Counted from the first letter of the stretch, positions 10,301 through 18,830 are shown. The stretch: DNA of 64,000 nt from an uncultured Glaciecola sp. (GCA_905479945.1 CAJQOP010000002.1:62001-126000), one strand, 5' to 3'. The notes: generated by a model not told the origin, from the letters alone. A program made the numbers and translations.

Positions 10301-10525
10301 ATGTTTTGCATCGCTAGCAAACTTAAATTGCCCTGACTTGTCGGCGTAAAAGTCGTCTGAATTGGCACGATTAGTTGGATTAATCGATTTAGAAGCAAGT
10401 TTAGTATCACCAACTTGTAAACCATTATGCGTTCGTGAATAGTGGCTAGCAACGGAAATTAAGTCAGCACCAGTCTGAAGACGCAAGGCTTCTAGGTGAC
10501 TGAAAAGTACTTCATTTCCTCGCAA
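7367..10525 (-). CDS. Large sigma-54-dependent activator with degenerate GGDEF, GAF-like, AAA+ and Fis-type HTH domains
   Basis: This is an enhancer-binding protein of about 1052 residues. Order: an unassigned N-terminus, a GGDEF-like domain (about 170-340) with SRLGGALF in place of GGDEF and therefore no cyclase activity expected, a GAF-like region (about 365-535), a short coiled coil, and an AAA+ sigma-54 activation domain (about 555-790). The AAA+ domain has Walker A GESGTGKE, an intact GAFTGA loop and Walker B LVLDEIGE. A low-complexity linker contains a His/Ser repeat and a duplicated EQSYI. The C-terminus has two HTH-like segments (MRDLATRLQLPTSTARRR and SKAAALLGVSEPTFYKLR). The frame has no ATG near its beginning; the TTG at 10525 follows GGAG by six bases and is preferred to the TTG at 10537. 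The target is unknown. A sigma-54-like promoter occurs at 1867 upstream of the protease. Confidence 0.85.
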   Translation of the reverse strand: MRGNEVLFSHLEALRLQTGADLISVASHYSRTHNGLQVGDTKLASKSINPTNRANSDDFYADKSGQFKFASDAKHMLWIETSMTSSIPLKSNEDEHSRLNAPPFIKRKVIERKALDEQDESSRYTLCLYFQGRVPGWIVNLRHSNTKSRLSEQQSILLSLLRTGNLLLQMTSEHHQLVSDPLTKLNARSLLLQKINQLSDKHNVVLCLVHCCEFQAINKKYGIQVGDILLNEIAEHISSCTRGADTISRLGGALFAVASATNSLKEAEVLGNKLQQYLRQQSYLAGNTNDGAPIKLDFKVGVAVVEFDEPNNADIDKATVLMNRSEQALQAAQSKETSSVIIWQAAQFSINAEQFNYLGGIFTSDTMTNYRNMLLLWDISSIITDEFDFEKLVQHVVQRLANTFDFNAAGLWRAPSTEHKGNSLCFEVDENAIAKAVPTTKIFADKTLQQQIHLAKDNKKQQDLILLDDTYWVLPLEINTDDCFFIIGESSRFVLTHDTKILIQGFVRQIGKALRRSQLEEDLNKRLENQNARLESELQELKGGLSSSALVYKSPLMQSIMKQTQRAASADTTILITGESGTGKERLINAIHTLGPRSNKPLIIVDCGSIPETLIESELFGYIKGAFTGAQKATAGKIQEADGGVLVLDEIGELPLQMQPTLLRFVQEKQFTPVGGTRVIDVNVKIVAVTNRDLALEVEQGRFRKDLYYRLNVVTLNNPPLRERGEDLLLLAQHFLNKFSKQFETGKKFLSPETLALMRRYPWPGNVRELENKLMQATLLSESDEITIDELNLEQEFASLSDAESRSAFNEEKTKHQLQDPSPPTSALYEQSYIEQSYIEQTLVEKPLTSNEDSTANSSRYSHSHSHSHTHSHSKNIGENIKSADIVNLESNDSRFKQNKAVNSFFESLQTCALGFLDEIRFQPSFMHCSLGNMIEDELLVMTYQSCSGNMRDLATRLQLPTSTARRRVNKILLNLQSQTTEKPESWEEIRRCLQVVASGEILIPECLDNIKQVLLSSIIQSQPENMSKAAALLGVSEPTFYKLRKQLTASA
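7904..7943 (-). repeat. Hexanucleotide repeat encoding a His-Ser tract
   Basis: GAGTGG/GAGTGC-type units (plus strand) encode alternating Ser-His residues (SHSHSHSHTHSHS) in the linker between the AAA+ and HTH parts of the activator. It could bind metal or simply be a slippage product. Confidence 0.8.
8004..8033 (-). repeat. Tandem 15-bp duplication in the activator linker
   Basis: Two adjacent copies of TGTTCAATATAACTT (plus strand), in frame, duplicate five residues (EQSYI) in the same low-complexity linker as the His-Ser tract. Confidence 0.8.
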
Positions 10526-10676
10526 ACTAATCTCCAAATATGAGTTTTCAATGACGTCAAAAACAGTGGTTTTCGTAACAGATTCGTTACTAAAGAGGTG
10601 TCATTACCTTATATAAACATATTTTTATCGGCGAAAAAACAGTATGATTTATACCTATATTCGAAATTTGAGCGAT

Positions 10677-11726
10677 ATGAATACTTTTAAGCCCCTTACA
10701 TCTTCTCAGCAAATACCTTTTATCAATGTGGGTAAGGCTGTCGAGCCTCTGATTGACAAGTTTGGTAGGAGGTTCGAGTATCTTCGTCTGTCAATAACGG
10801 ATGTCTGTAACTTCAGTTGTCAATACTGCCTGCCTAACGGTTATCAATGCGACACTCCTCGTGATTTCATGTCCACTGGTGAACTTAATATGATTGTGCA
10901 GGCATTTGCAAAAATGGGCACAAAGAAAGTCAGAATTACCGGTGGCGAGCCATCTTTGCGTAACGATTTGACTAAAATTATAGAACAGACTGCACGCGTT
11001 CCTGGTATTGAACAAGTCGCCATTACCACCAATGGATACAAGCTTGAAAAAGACCTGCAAAGTTGGGTTGATGCAGGACTAACTTCGCTTAATGTCAGCA
11101 TTGACAGTTTAGATCCTCGGCAATTTGAACAGATTACAGGTGACGGCCGTTTAGAGAGTATTCTAAAAGGCATAGACATGGCGGTTGAATTGGGTTTGCA
11201 AGTTAAGGTTAACGCCGTTTTATTGAAGGAATTCAGTGATACTCAATTGTCGTTGTTTTTTGACTATGTTAAGACAAATAATTTGACCCTACGCTTTATT
11301 GAATTGATGCAAACAGGTGACAACGAAGAATTTTTTAATGCGCAGCATGTTAGTGGCCAAAGCATTGAGGATAAACTTGTAGATCTTGGCTGGACTAAGA
11401 AACAAAAAGCCGAATGGGCCGGGCCCGCCAAAGTATACCGGCACGATGGCTACAAAGGACGAATTGGTTTGATTATGCCTTACAGTAAAGATTTTTGCGC
11501 GGATTGTAACCGCCTTCGTATCTCCGCCTTAGGTAAATTACATTTATGCTTATTTGCGGAAAAAGGTATTGCGGTGCGTGACCTTGTTGCACAGAGTATT
11601 GCGCAAAATGATCCTAGTGTATTGATATCACAAATCCAGAATCTATTGGGTCAGAAAGAAGCCACGCATTACTTAGATGCGGGATATACCGGCGCTACCC
11701 AGCACCTTGCTATGCTCGGTGGATAG
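10677..11726 (+). CDS. moaA: GTP 3',8-cyclase (molybdenum cofactor biosynthesis)
   Basis: This radical-SAM enzyme converts GTP to 3',8-cyclo-dihydro-GTP, the first step of molybdopterin synthesis. The N-terminal cluster motif is seen in RLSITDVCNFSCQYCLP (CxxxCxxC), the SAM-binding GGEP in RITGGEPSLR, the second cluster in CADCNRLR plus a further Cys in LHLCLF, and the conserved C-terminal GG is present as the last two residues. From 10677 the protein is 349 residues, slightly longer than usual because of an extended N-terminus. An ATG at 10644 would add 11 residues; neither start has a strong ribosome site. No other moa genes are adjacent. It lies about 100 bp from the divergent sigma-54 activator. 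Confidence 0.9.
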   Translation: MNTFKPLTSSQQIPFINVGKAVEPLIDKFGRRFEYLRLSITDVCNFSCQYCLPNGYQCDTPRDFMSTGELNMIVQAFAKMGTKKVRITGGEPSLRNDLTKIIEQTARVPGIEQVAITTNGYKLEKDLQSWVDAGLTSLNVSIDSLDPRQFEQITGDGRLESILKGIDMAVELGLQVKVNAVLLKEFSDTQLSLFFDYVKTNNLTLRFIELMQTGDNEEFFNAQHVSGQSIEDKLVDLGWTKKQKAEWAGPAKVYRHDGYKGRIGLIMPYSKDFCADCNRLRISALGKLHLCLFAEKGIAVRDLVAQSIAQNDPSVLISQIQNLLGQKEATHYLDAGYTGATQHLAMLGG

Positions 11727-11763
11727 AGCTTCATAGATAAAATTGAATGTGAGTCAGAAATTT

Positions 11764-13074
11764 ATGAGCATTGATTACCGTCATCGATGGCACCATTTTG
11801 TTTTACGCTGGTGCTACAGCCTAATCCTTGTTCTGCTTTTGCCCATAGGCATACTTACATTGCTGCTAAAGTCAGACAAAACCCAAGGGCAGAGCAATAG
11901 AGGCAGAGAAAGATTTGGCTTGATTGGAAATGTAAAAAAGGACGGAATACTCGTGCATTGCGTTTCTGTAGGCGAAGTTAATGCAGCAAAAAGTATCGTA
12001 CAGCGTCTACAAATAAACTATCCAGCATTGCCTATAACCATTTCTACGACTTCTTCAACTGGAGCTAAGCAAGCAAGGGAAGTATTTGCTGATAGCGTTC
12101 AACATCTTTTCTTACCAATAGATATTCCTGTTTGCATGTGGTTGTTTTTTAATAGACTGCAACCTAAGTTGGTGCTTGTTACTGAAGTAGAAATTTGGCC
12201 GAATATGCTGCATCAATGCTTTCGTCGCAAAATTCCAGCGGTGCTTATCAATGGCAGAATGACTAACGAGTCTGTCACAAGTTATCAGCGCTTAGCGTTC
12301 TTATTCAGACCTAGCTTACGTAAATTTAAGCATATCTGTACGCAAGGGCAGCGTGACTTCGATAACTTTCTTTCACTTGGCGTATACAAGCCCAATTTAA
12401 CCTTAACAAATAACATGAAGTTTGATCTTGCTTTAGACCCTCAAGATGATGAGAAAGCGGAGCGTTTAAGAACTCAATTAGGACTTGCACATCAGCCGAT
12501 ATTTGTCGCTGGAAGCACACATGATCTTGAAGAGAAGGCGTGTTTGGATGCGTTTAAAGAACTCAAAGCCACGCATACTAATTTACTACTAATTATTGTG
12601 CCAAGGCACCCACATCGTTTCGAGAAAGTTGCACAGTTATGTCAAGCAACCGGCTACAAAACCTTTAAAATGAGCGACTTTGGCTCGGAGTCGCTGTCAG
12701 AAACTCCCGATATTCTTTTGATTGATGCAATGGGATGGTTAAAAGCCAGTTACCAATTGGCGAATATTGCTTTTGTTGGCGGTAGTTTTGCGCAAAAGGG
12801 TGGCCACAATGCTCTAGAACCAGCGTTATATGGTATTCCTACAATGATGGGGCCAAGTATTTTCAATAACCCAGTGATTTGCCAAGCATTAGCGGATGCA
12901 GGTGGATTGAAAATACTGTCTTCACCAAACCAGCTGGCACCAACTGCATTGGCTTGGATAAATGACTCCCAAGAGGCTAAACGCGCTGGCATGGCTAATA
13001 AACAGGTTTTGCAGCGAAATCGAGGTGCTATTCAGCAAACACTCGATGTAATACAGCGTGTTTTTAAACCATAA
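11764..13074 (+). CDS. waaA: 3-deoxy-D-manno-octulosonic acid (Kdo) transferase
   Basis: This membrane-anchored GT-B enzyme transfers Kdo from CMP-Kdo to lipid IVA during lipopolysaccharide core synthesis. An N-terminal membrane helix (about 12-32) precedes the Kdo-transferase N-domain with VHCVSVGEVNAA, ISTTSSTGAKQA and VTEVEIWPNM. The C-domain has the nucleotide-sugar signature FVGGSFAQKGGHNALEP. The length of about 436 residues fits the family (about 425). The start is uncertain: the frame extends to a TTG at 11743, but the ATG at 11764 places the membrane anchor as usual. It follows moaA by about 40 bp and may be co-transcribed. Confidence 0.93.
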   Translation: MSIDYRHRWHHFVLRWCYSLILVLLLPIGILTLLLKSDKTQGQSNRGRERFGLIGNVKKDGILVHCVSVGEVNAAKSIVQRLQINYPALPITISTTSSTGAKQAREVFADSVQHLFLPIDIPVCMWLFFNRLQPKLVLVTEVEIWPNMLHQCFRRKIPAVLINGRMTNESVTSYQRLAFLFRPSLRKFKHICTQGQRDFDNFLSLGVYKPNLTLTNNMKFDLALDPQDDEKAERLRTQLGLAHQPIFVAGSTHDLEEKACLDAFKELKATHTNLLLIIVPRHPHRFEKVAQLCQATGYKTFKMSDFGSESLSETPDILLIDAMGWLKASYQLANIAFVGGSFAQKGGHNALEPALYGIPTMMGPSIFNNPVICQALADAGGLKILSSPNQLAPTALAWINDSQEAKRAGMANKQVLQRNRGAIQQTLDVIQRVFKP

Positions 13075-13271
13075 GCAAAGCGAATTTTTTCTTAATTAAA
13101 TAGTTCCCTTAAATAATTGAATTAATTAAATATTTTTTTAAGTGCTGCACAAGCTGTCGTATTTATATAAATAAAGCACTGAGTCAAAATTAATTGTCAT
13201 ATATTTTTAATAAAAAACCTGTATCTTTGTATAGGTATTTTATTCTATTAATTGTTATATACGGACATACT

Positions 13272-16200
13272 ATGAAGAAGCTTAATATTTTTACCCTGCT
13301 AGTAGCAGGAAGCCTTGTCTTACCGGCGAGTGCAGATGTTTTTATATCTGAATATATTGAAGGCTCGAGCAACAACAAAGCCATTGAGATATATAATTCT
13401 GGTGACACCAACGTTTCACTAGAAAATTACACCCTTCAACTATTTTCAAACGGCAACCTCGAAGCGAATGCAACTATTTCATTAAGCGGCAATTTGGCGT
13501 CGGGTGAAGTTTATGTTGTTGTTAATAGCAGTGCCAATGCTGACATTCTTGCGTTAGCAAATATCACCTCTGGGAGCGTCAGCTTTAATGGCGATGATGC
13601 GGTAGCCCTAGTAAATGATGGTGGCGTTGTACTCGATGTATTCGGCCAAATAGGCTTCGATCCTGGCAGTTTTTGGGGTGATAATGGCGATACAACACAA
13701 AATCATACATTAGTGCGCAATCCTGAAGTACTAGCGGGCGACCCGACAGGAAGTGATGTATTTGTACCTTCTGCCGAATGGACTTTCTTTGCTTCAGATA
13801 CGACGACTAATTTGGGTTCACATTCCACAAATCAAGATCCAGTTGATCCGGTTGATCCGGTTGATCCGGTTGATCCAGTTGATCCAGTTGATCCAGTTGA
13901 TCCAGTCGACGGAGTACTAATTAGCCCATGTGTTAATTGTCCAGACTTATCACCTGTCGCAGACCCAAGCACTTTCGATGCAGCTACCTTTTATGCAGCG
14001 GTTAACGACTATGTTGCTACATTACCGGCAGAGCCGACTCAAGCACAACGCGAGCAATTAAAAGTTTTGCTCAGCAATGCTGCTAGCGCCAATCAGGTTA
14101 ACTTGAGCTACTCTCAAGTCTGGAGCGCAATGACTGCGACAGACGAAGACCCAGCAAATACCGATAATGTAATTTTAATATATTCGGGTCGTTCAATTGC
14201 TAAGTTTAGCAATGGCAGCGGTGTTGCGTCTGAGAACCCAGATAACTGGAACCGCGAACATTCATGGCCCAAGAGTCATGGTTTCCCATCACAATCGCAA
14301 GATGCTTACACCGATATTCACCACCTCCGTCCGGCTGACATTTCAGTTAACAGTGACCGCGGAAACTTAGACTTTGATAATAGCGATATTGATGTTGATA
14401 TTGGTACTGGTTTTGATGTTGTTCCCGGCTTACGCGTAGACGGCGATTCGTTCGAACCAAGAGACGAAGTCAAAGGCGACATTGCGCGCCAAATGATGTA
14501 TATGGATACGCGTTATGAAGGTGCTAGTGGTGAAGATACACCAGATCTTGTACTACTTGATCGTTTTACAACAACCAGCGAAGCCGCTTTAGGTAAGTTG
14601 TGTCGTTTAATAGAATGGCATCAAGGTGACCCTATCGATCAAACTGAAATTAATCGTCATGACAAAATTTATCAGTACCAAGGTAACCGTAATCCATATG
14701 TTGATAACGATAGCTTAGTTGAGCTAGTTTATCCTGTTGGCACTTGTGACTTAGTTGTTGACCCTGTAGATCCGGTTGACCCAGTTGATCCGGTTGATCC
14801 GGTTGATCCACCAACAAACAATAACTCACCAATACTGCTCAGTGCGATATTTGATGGTGACTTATCGGGCGGAACACCTAAAGGTGTAGAAATTTTTGTG
14901 ACTCAAGATATTGCTGACTTAAGTGTTTGCGGTATTGGCAGTGCGAATAACGGTGGCGGTTCTGACGGACAAGAATTTACCTTCCCTGCAGACGCATATT
15001 CTGCGGGTGACTTTATTTACGTTGCTAGCGAAAGCCCTCAGTTTGTCGCATATTTTGGCTTTGAACCCACCTATACATCTGGTTCAATGGCCATAAACGG
15101 TGATGATGCCGTTGAGCTATTCTGTGACGCTGTTGTCGTTGACCTATATGGCGTACCTGCAGTAAACGGTGATAATGAAACATGGGATTACACTGACAGC
15201 TTTGCAAAGCGTGTCAATAACACCCAATCAAGCGGCGCGTTCACTGAGTCAAATTGGATTTTCGCCGGTCGTTCTGCACTAGATACAATCACCACTGGTG
15301 AGTCTGTTGAGTTAGGTAGCTTTGAGCTGGTGGTAGTATTACGCGATTTATTTATCTCAGAATACGTTGAAGGCAGTAGCTTTAATAAAGTCATTGAAAT
15401 AGTCAATATTACGGGTCGTGATATCGATTTGGCTGATTATGCAATTGAAGGTTACCAAAATGGTTCGAGCGACGTAAATTATACAATTCCACTTGTAGGC
15501 TTGTTGCCAGACCAAAGTGTGTTTGTGTTGGCCAATGGCCAAGCGTCAGCCGAAATATTGGCCGTGACTGACCAAGAGGGTAACTTGCAGTTTAACGGTG
15601 ACGACTCTGTTGTATTAGTGAATACTGCAGGAGATGTTATTGACGCGATTGGTCAAATTGGTGTTGACCCCGGCAGCCAATGGGGCGTAGACCTTGTTAG
15701 TACTAAAGACAATACCATACGTCGTATGGCGAGCATTACTGCAGGTGATACCATCCCTGATGATGCTTTCGACCCTGCGCTTGAGTGGGAAGGTTTTGCT
15801 AACAATACCTTTGATGATTTAGGCAGCTACCCAGGCTTAGACACCGGCGGACCGACACTTGAAATAGGCCTTTGTTTTGAAAATGCGACATTCATTAGTG
15901 AAGTTCAGGGCAGCGGTGGATCTACTCCCTTAAGCGGTCAAGAAATTATTGTTGAAGGCGTAATAACATTGAGTGCTGACGCCTTAGGTGGGTTCTTCAT
16001 GCAAGAAGAAGATGCTGACCAAGATGCTGATCCAGCCACCTCTGAAGGCTTATTCGTTGAAACTTCTGATACAACGGGGCTTTTGGTAGGCGATGTAGTT
16101 CGTGTCAAAGGCATTGCGGGCGAGCAATTTGGTAAGACGCAAGTCGTTGCTAATGAAATAGCTCCAATATGTGCGCAAGGTTCCGTAAGCCCAGCAGTAT

Positions 16201-17804
16201 TTAATTTACCTTTGGCTGCAGACGCTAACATTGAAGCATTAGAAAATATGCTTGTGGTTAATACCGATGACTTTATTGTAACCGGCTTGCGTTCGTATGC
16301 TCTCTTCGGTGAAGCCGTTGTGGCCAGTAAGCGTTTGTTTAAACCAACGCATTTGTTCTTGCCTACGTCAGCAGAGGCTGCAGCACTAACCGAAGAAAAC
16401 GAACGTAACCAGTTCATCTTAGATGACTTAGCCAACGGCAGTAATAACCCCACGGTTAATTTTGGTCCACTGTCGACGGTTAATCCTTTGAGAACAGGTA
16501 CAATAGTATTCAGTTCTGAATATGTGATGGATTTTAGTTTTAGTAACTATCGTTTGCGTCCGACCAACGGCTTAAATTATCAACTTGAGCAACGTCCAGC
16601 TGCTCCTGTAGTTGATGGTAATATCAAAGTGGCAAGCTTCAATGTCTTGAACTTGTTCAACGGTGACGGTGTCGGCGAAGGCTTCCCAACAGCGCGTGGT
16701 GCTGACAATATAGCTGAGTATGAATTGCAGCTTGCGAAAATTGTACAAGCCTTAGTTCAAATGGACGCAAGTGTGGTTGGTTTGATGGAAATCGAAAACG
16801 ACGGTTATGATAGCCAAAGTGCTATAGCCCAGTTGGTTGATGCTTTGAACGCAGAGTATGGTGCTAATTTGATTAGCTTCGTAAATGCAACGACCGCTCA
16901 AGGTACAGACGCAATATCAGTCGGCATTATCTATCGCAATGACTTGGTTTCGCCTATCGGTGCGGTAGAAATCCTAGATTCAAGCAACAGTATTGTTGAC
17001 ATTGATGGCCCGTTGTTTGATAGCAACCGCAACCGTCCGTCGTTTGCGCAGTTGTTTGAAGTTACCGAAACTGAAAGCACGTTTGTAATCAATGTTAACC
17101 ATTTGAAGTCGAAAGGTAGCAGTTGTGGCGCCGGTGATGACGATGGCGACTTTGGCCAAGGTAACTGCAATCTTACCAGAACGCGTGCCTCACAGGCATT
17201 GCATATATGGTTAAGCGCGACCTTTACCGATCAGCCTGTCGTTATTGTTGGTGATTTGAACTCGTACGGACAAGAGGATCCAATCACTACCTTAAATGGC
17301 GCTGGTTTTACTGACTTAGCTCGCGAGTTTAACGGTCCTATGGCTTACAGCTATTCTTTCAGCAATGAGTTTGGTTCTTTGGATTATGCTATGGCAAATG
17401 CTGAGGCCCTTGCTTTGGTTCAAACTGTGGCTGAGTGGCATATAAATGCTGACGAACCAGAAGAGTTTGATTACAACGATACGCTCCCTAGAAGCAGCAC
17501 AGTGAAACCTGCAGAGTTTTTAGATGGCTCAGCTTATCGTTCGTCTGATCATGACCCTGTTGTAATCGGTATGTTATTTGAGCGCGCCTTAATAGTAGGT
17601 GATGTGAATGGGAATGGTCGTTTAGACTTCCGCGACTTCTTTAGTATATTCCGAATTCGTGGCGCAGTTGCAGGCGACAGTCGTTACAATGAACTCGCTG
17701 ATTTGGATAACAATGGCGTGATAAATCGTCTCGATTTACGTATTTGGTTCCGCTTGTATATAGACCACCTTAGACAGTCAAGAGGCCGCTCTAGGCATCG
17801 CTAG
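13272..17804 (+). CDS. Giant secreted dual nuclease: LTD, EndA-type endonuclease, LTD, ExeM/NucH-type nuclease, dockerin-like end
   Basis: This is a 1510-residue extracellular protein. The ATG at 13272 gives a clean signal peptide (MKKLNIFTLLVAGSLVLPAS); the frame opens earlier at 13194. Order: lamin-tail domain (about 22-125), a (VDP)n linker (189-212), an endonuclease I (EndA/NucM) domain with the beta-beta-alpha metal motif NREHSWPKSHGF and DIHHLRPAD (about 220-470), a second (VDP)n linker (496-513), lamin-tail-like domains (about 520-840), an OB-fold ExeM-type domain (about 865-960) and an endonuclease/exonuclease/phosphatase domain (about 1115-1435: ASFNVLNL, LMEIENDG, NHLKSKG, VGDLNSYG, SSDHDP). 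The end has two EF-hand loops (DVNGNGRLDF, DLDNNGVINR), dockerin-like. It probably degrades extracellular DNA for phosphate or nutrients. ExeM and EndA are normally separate proteins. Confidence 0.9.
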   Translation: MKKLNIFTLLVAGSLVLPASADVFISEYIEGSSNNKAIEIYNSGDTNVSLENYTLQLFSNGNLEANATISLSGNLASGEVYVVVNSSANADILALANITSGSVSFNGDDAVALVNDGGVVLDVFGQIGFDPGSFWGDNGDTTQNHTLVRNPEVLAGDPTGSDVFVPSAEWTFFASDTTTNLGSHSTNQDPVDPVDPVDPVDPVDPVDPVDPVDGVLISPCVNCPDLSPVADPSTFDAATFYAAVNDYVATLPAEPTQAQREQLKVLLSNAASANQVNLSYSQVWSAMTATDEDPANTDNVILIYSGRSIAKFSNGSGVASENPDNWNREHSWPKSHGFPSQSQDAYTDIHHLRPADISVNSDRGNLDFDNSDIDVDIGTGFDVVPGLRVDGDSFEPRDEVKGDIARQMMYMDTRYEGASGEDTPDLVLLDRFTTTSEAALGKLCRLIEWHQGDPIDQTEINRHDKIYQYQGNRNPYVDNDSLVELVYPVGTCDLVVDPVDPVDPVDPVDPVDPPTNNNSPILLSAIFDGDLSGGTPKGVEIFVTQDIADLSVCGIGSANNGGGSDGQEFTFPADAYSAGDFIYVASESPQFVAYFGFEPTYTSGSMAINGDDAVELFCDAVVVDLYGVPAVNGDNETWDYTDSFAKRVNNTQSSGAFTESNWIFAGRSALDTITTGESVELGSFELVVVLRDLFISEYVEGSSFNKVIEIVNITGRDIDLADYAIEGYQNGSSDVNYTIPLVGLLPDQSVFVLANGQASAEILAVTDQEGNLQFNGDDSVVLVNTAGDVIDAIGQIGVDPGSQWGVDLVSTKDNTIRRMASITAGDTIPDDAFDPALEWEGFANNTFDDLGSYPGLDTGGPTLEIGLCFENATFISEVQGSGGSTPLSGQEIIVEGVITLSADALGGFFMQEEDADQDADPATSEGLFVETSDTTGLLVGDVVRVKGIAGEQFGKTQVVANEIAPICAQGSVSPAVFNLPLAADANIEALENMLVVNTDDFIVTGLRSYALFGEAVVASKRLFKPTHLFLPTSAEAAALTEENERNQFILDDLANGSNNPTVNFGPLSTVNPLRTGTIVFSSEYVMDFSFSNYRLRPTNGLNYQLEQRPAAPVVDGNIKVASFNVLNLFNGDGVGEGFPTARGADNIAEYELQLAKIVQALVQMDASVVGLMEIENDGYDSQSAIAQLVDALNAEYGANLISFVNATTAQGTDAISVGIIYRNDLVSPIGAVEILDSSNSIVDIDGPLFDSNRNRPSFAQLFEVTETESTFVINVNHLKSKGSSCGAGDDDGDFGQGNCNLTRTRASQALHIWLSATFTDQPVVIVGDLNSYGQEDPITTLNGAGFTDLAREFNGPMAYSYSFSNEFGSLDYAMANAEALALVQTVAEWHINADEPEEFDYNDTLPRSSTVKPAEFLDGSAYRSSDHDPVVIGMLFERALIVGDVNGNGRLDFRDFFSIFRIRGAVAGDSRYNELADLDNNGVINRLDLRIWFRLYIDHLRQSRGRSRHR
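13836..13907 (+). repeat. 9-bp tandem repeat encoding a (DPV)8 linker
   Basis: Eight copies of GATCCRGTY-type 9-mers encode DPV repeats separating the first lamin-tail domain from the EndA domain. Confidence 0.9.
14757..14810 (+). repeat. 9-bp tandem repeat encoding a (VDP)6 linker
   Basis: Six copies of GTTGAYCCN-type 9-mers encode VDP units after the EndA domain. This is the same linker type as at 13836, suggesting the EndA module was inserted into, or bounded by, duplicated linkers. Confidence 0.9.
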
Positions 17805-17840
17805 CGTTTGCTCCTTTAATTAGAACGCAAGCTTAAATAG

Positions 17841-17874
17841 AAAAAAGGCCGGTATGAAAATACCGGCCTTTTTT
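17841..17874. terminator. Bidirectional terminator after the dual nuclease
   Basis: Perfect stem AAGGCCGGTAT/ATACCGGCCTT with a four-base loop, flanked by A6 on the left and T6 on the right. It can also end transcripts from the convergent Sel1-repeat gene. Confidence 0.9.
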
Positions 17875-18011
17875 AATGTATGTCTCATTCTGAAATACGT
17901 AACACGAAGTTTATTGCTTAACAGTAAAGTTCAATATCAACTAACATTACGTGCTTGCAGAATAGTTAAACTAACTGCAATCGCTGCTGATAAGAAGCAA
18001 GCTAAAGTTTG

Positions 18012-18830
18012 CTATCTAGATACTACACCAAAGCCAGTGGGTATAATTACCAGGTTGGTAAGGTCCTCAAGATTGTTAACTTTAACGCCCTTGCACTCTA
18101 TTCGCTCTCCACAGCTTTTGCCTTGCAGACGCGTACCCAAGGATTTAATTGGTTTACGCATTGACAATAGTTGTTCATTCAACATATTTGTTAAGGTCGG
18201 TCCGTTGACAGTTATCCGCTCTATACCAGCGTCTGGCCATATGCTGCTGCCGTCAGTGTCTTTTAGCATTGGGACTTTATTTATTTCAGCATAGAGTTTT
18301 GGAAAGTTAGTAGCTGTAATCTCAGTGCTCTTCTTGATGTGATTGATGATGACAGGCATTCTCTCGTGGCGATTTTCATAAGCAGTAGCGAGATAATCAT
18401 CCGCTTTTTGCATATCCTTTATACCGTACTCATCCGTTAGATAAACTACGCCGAGCATGAAAATAGCGCTTTTATGGTCTTTTTTAGCGGCCCTTTCAAG
18501 ATAATCGATTCCATCATCAACATCTCTGAAATCAGATTCACTAACATACAGCAATCCCGACATGTACTGAGCAGATGTTATTTTGGCCTTAGCTGCTTTT
18601 TTAAAATATGTGAGGGCTATCCTTGGATTAGACTTGACGCCATGACCGTAGTAATAGAAATTCCCCAAAATAACATTAGCTGACTGATGCCCAGCTCTGG
18701 ACGCTTTCTCGAAACTCTTAAAATATTTTACACATTGCTCAGTCATACATTCTTCCAGCTTGCTCGCAAGCACCGATGCTGGTAACAACAGAGTTGATGC
18801 TATCAAAAGCATTTTCAAATACTTGTTCAT
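18012..18830 (-). CDS. Secreted Sel1-repeat (TPR-like) protein
   Basis: This is a 272-residue protein with a cleavable signal peptide (MNKYLKMLLIASTLLLPASVLA). It is followed by a short Cys-containing segment (CMTEQC) and about four Sel1-type helical repeats (residues 35-165), with motifs such as ANVILGNFYYYGHGV and ALTYFKKAAKA. The C-terminal 100 residues are not recognised and contain another Cys pair (GKSCGERIECKG). Sel1 repeats usually mediate protein contacts in the periplasm; no partner is evident from neighbours. It is separated from the M3 peptidase gene by about 260 bp and probably has its own promoter. Confidence 0.75.
   Translation of the reverse strand: MNKYLKMLLIASTLLLPASVLASKLEECMTEQCVKYFKSFEKASRAGHQSANVILGNFYYYGHGVKSNPRIALTYFKKAAKAKITSAQYMSGLLYVSESDFRDVDDGIDYLERAAKKDHKSAIFMLGVVYLTDEYGIKDMQKADDYLATAYENRHERMPVIINHIKKSTEITATNFPKLYAEINKVPMLKDTDGSSIWPDAGIERITVNGPTLTNMLNEQLLSMRKPIKSLGTRLQGKSCGERIECKGVKVNNLEDLTNLVIIPTGFGVVSR

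Noticed and set aside
13088-13140. AT-rich direct repeats (TTAATTAAATA) upstream of the dual nuclease, resembling part of the 1740 palindrome
   Set aside because: Similarity is limited to A/T runs and there is no sigma-54 element after it; chance is likely.
17854-18294. 146-codon plus-strand frame
   Set aside because: Antisense to the Sel1-repeat gene and begins inside a terminator; no ribosome site or domain.
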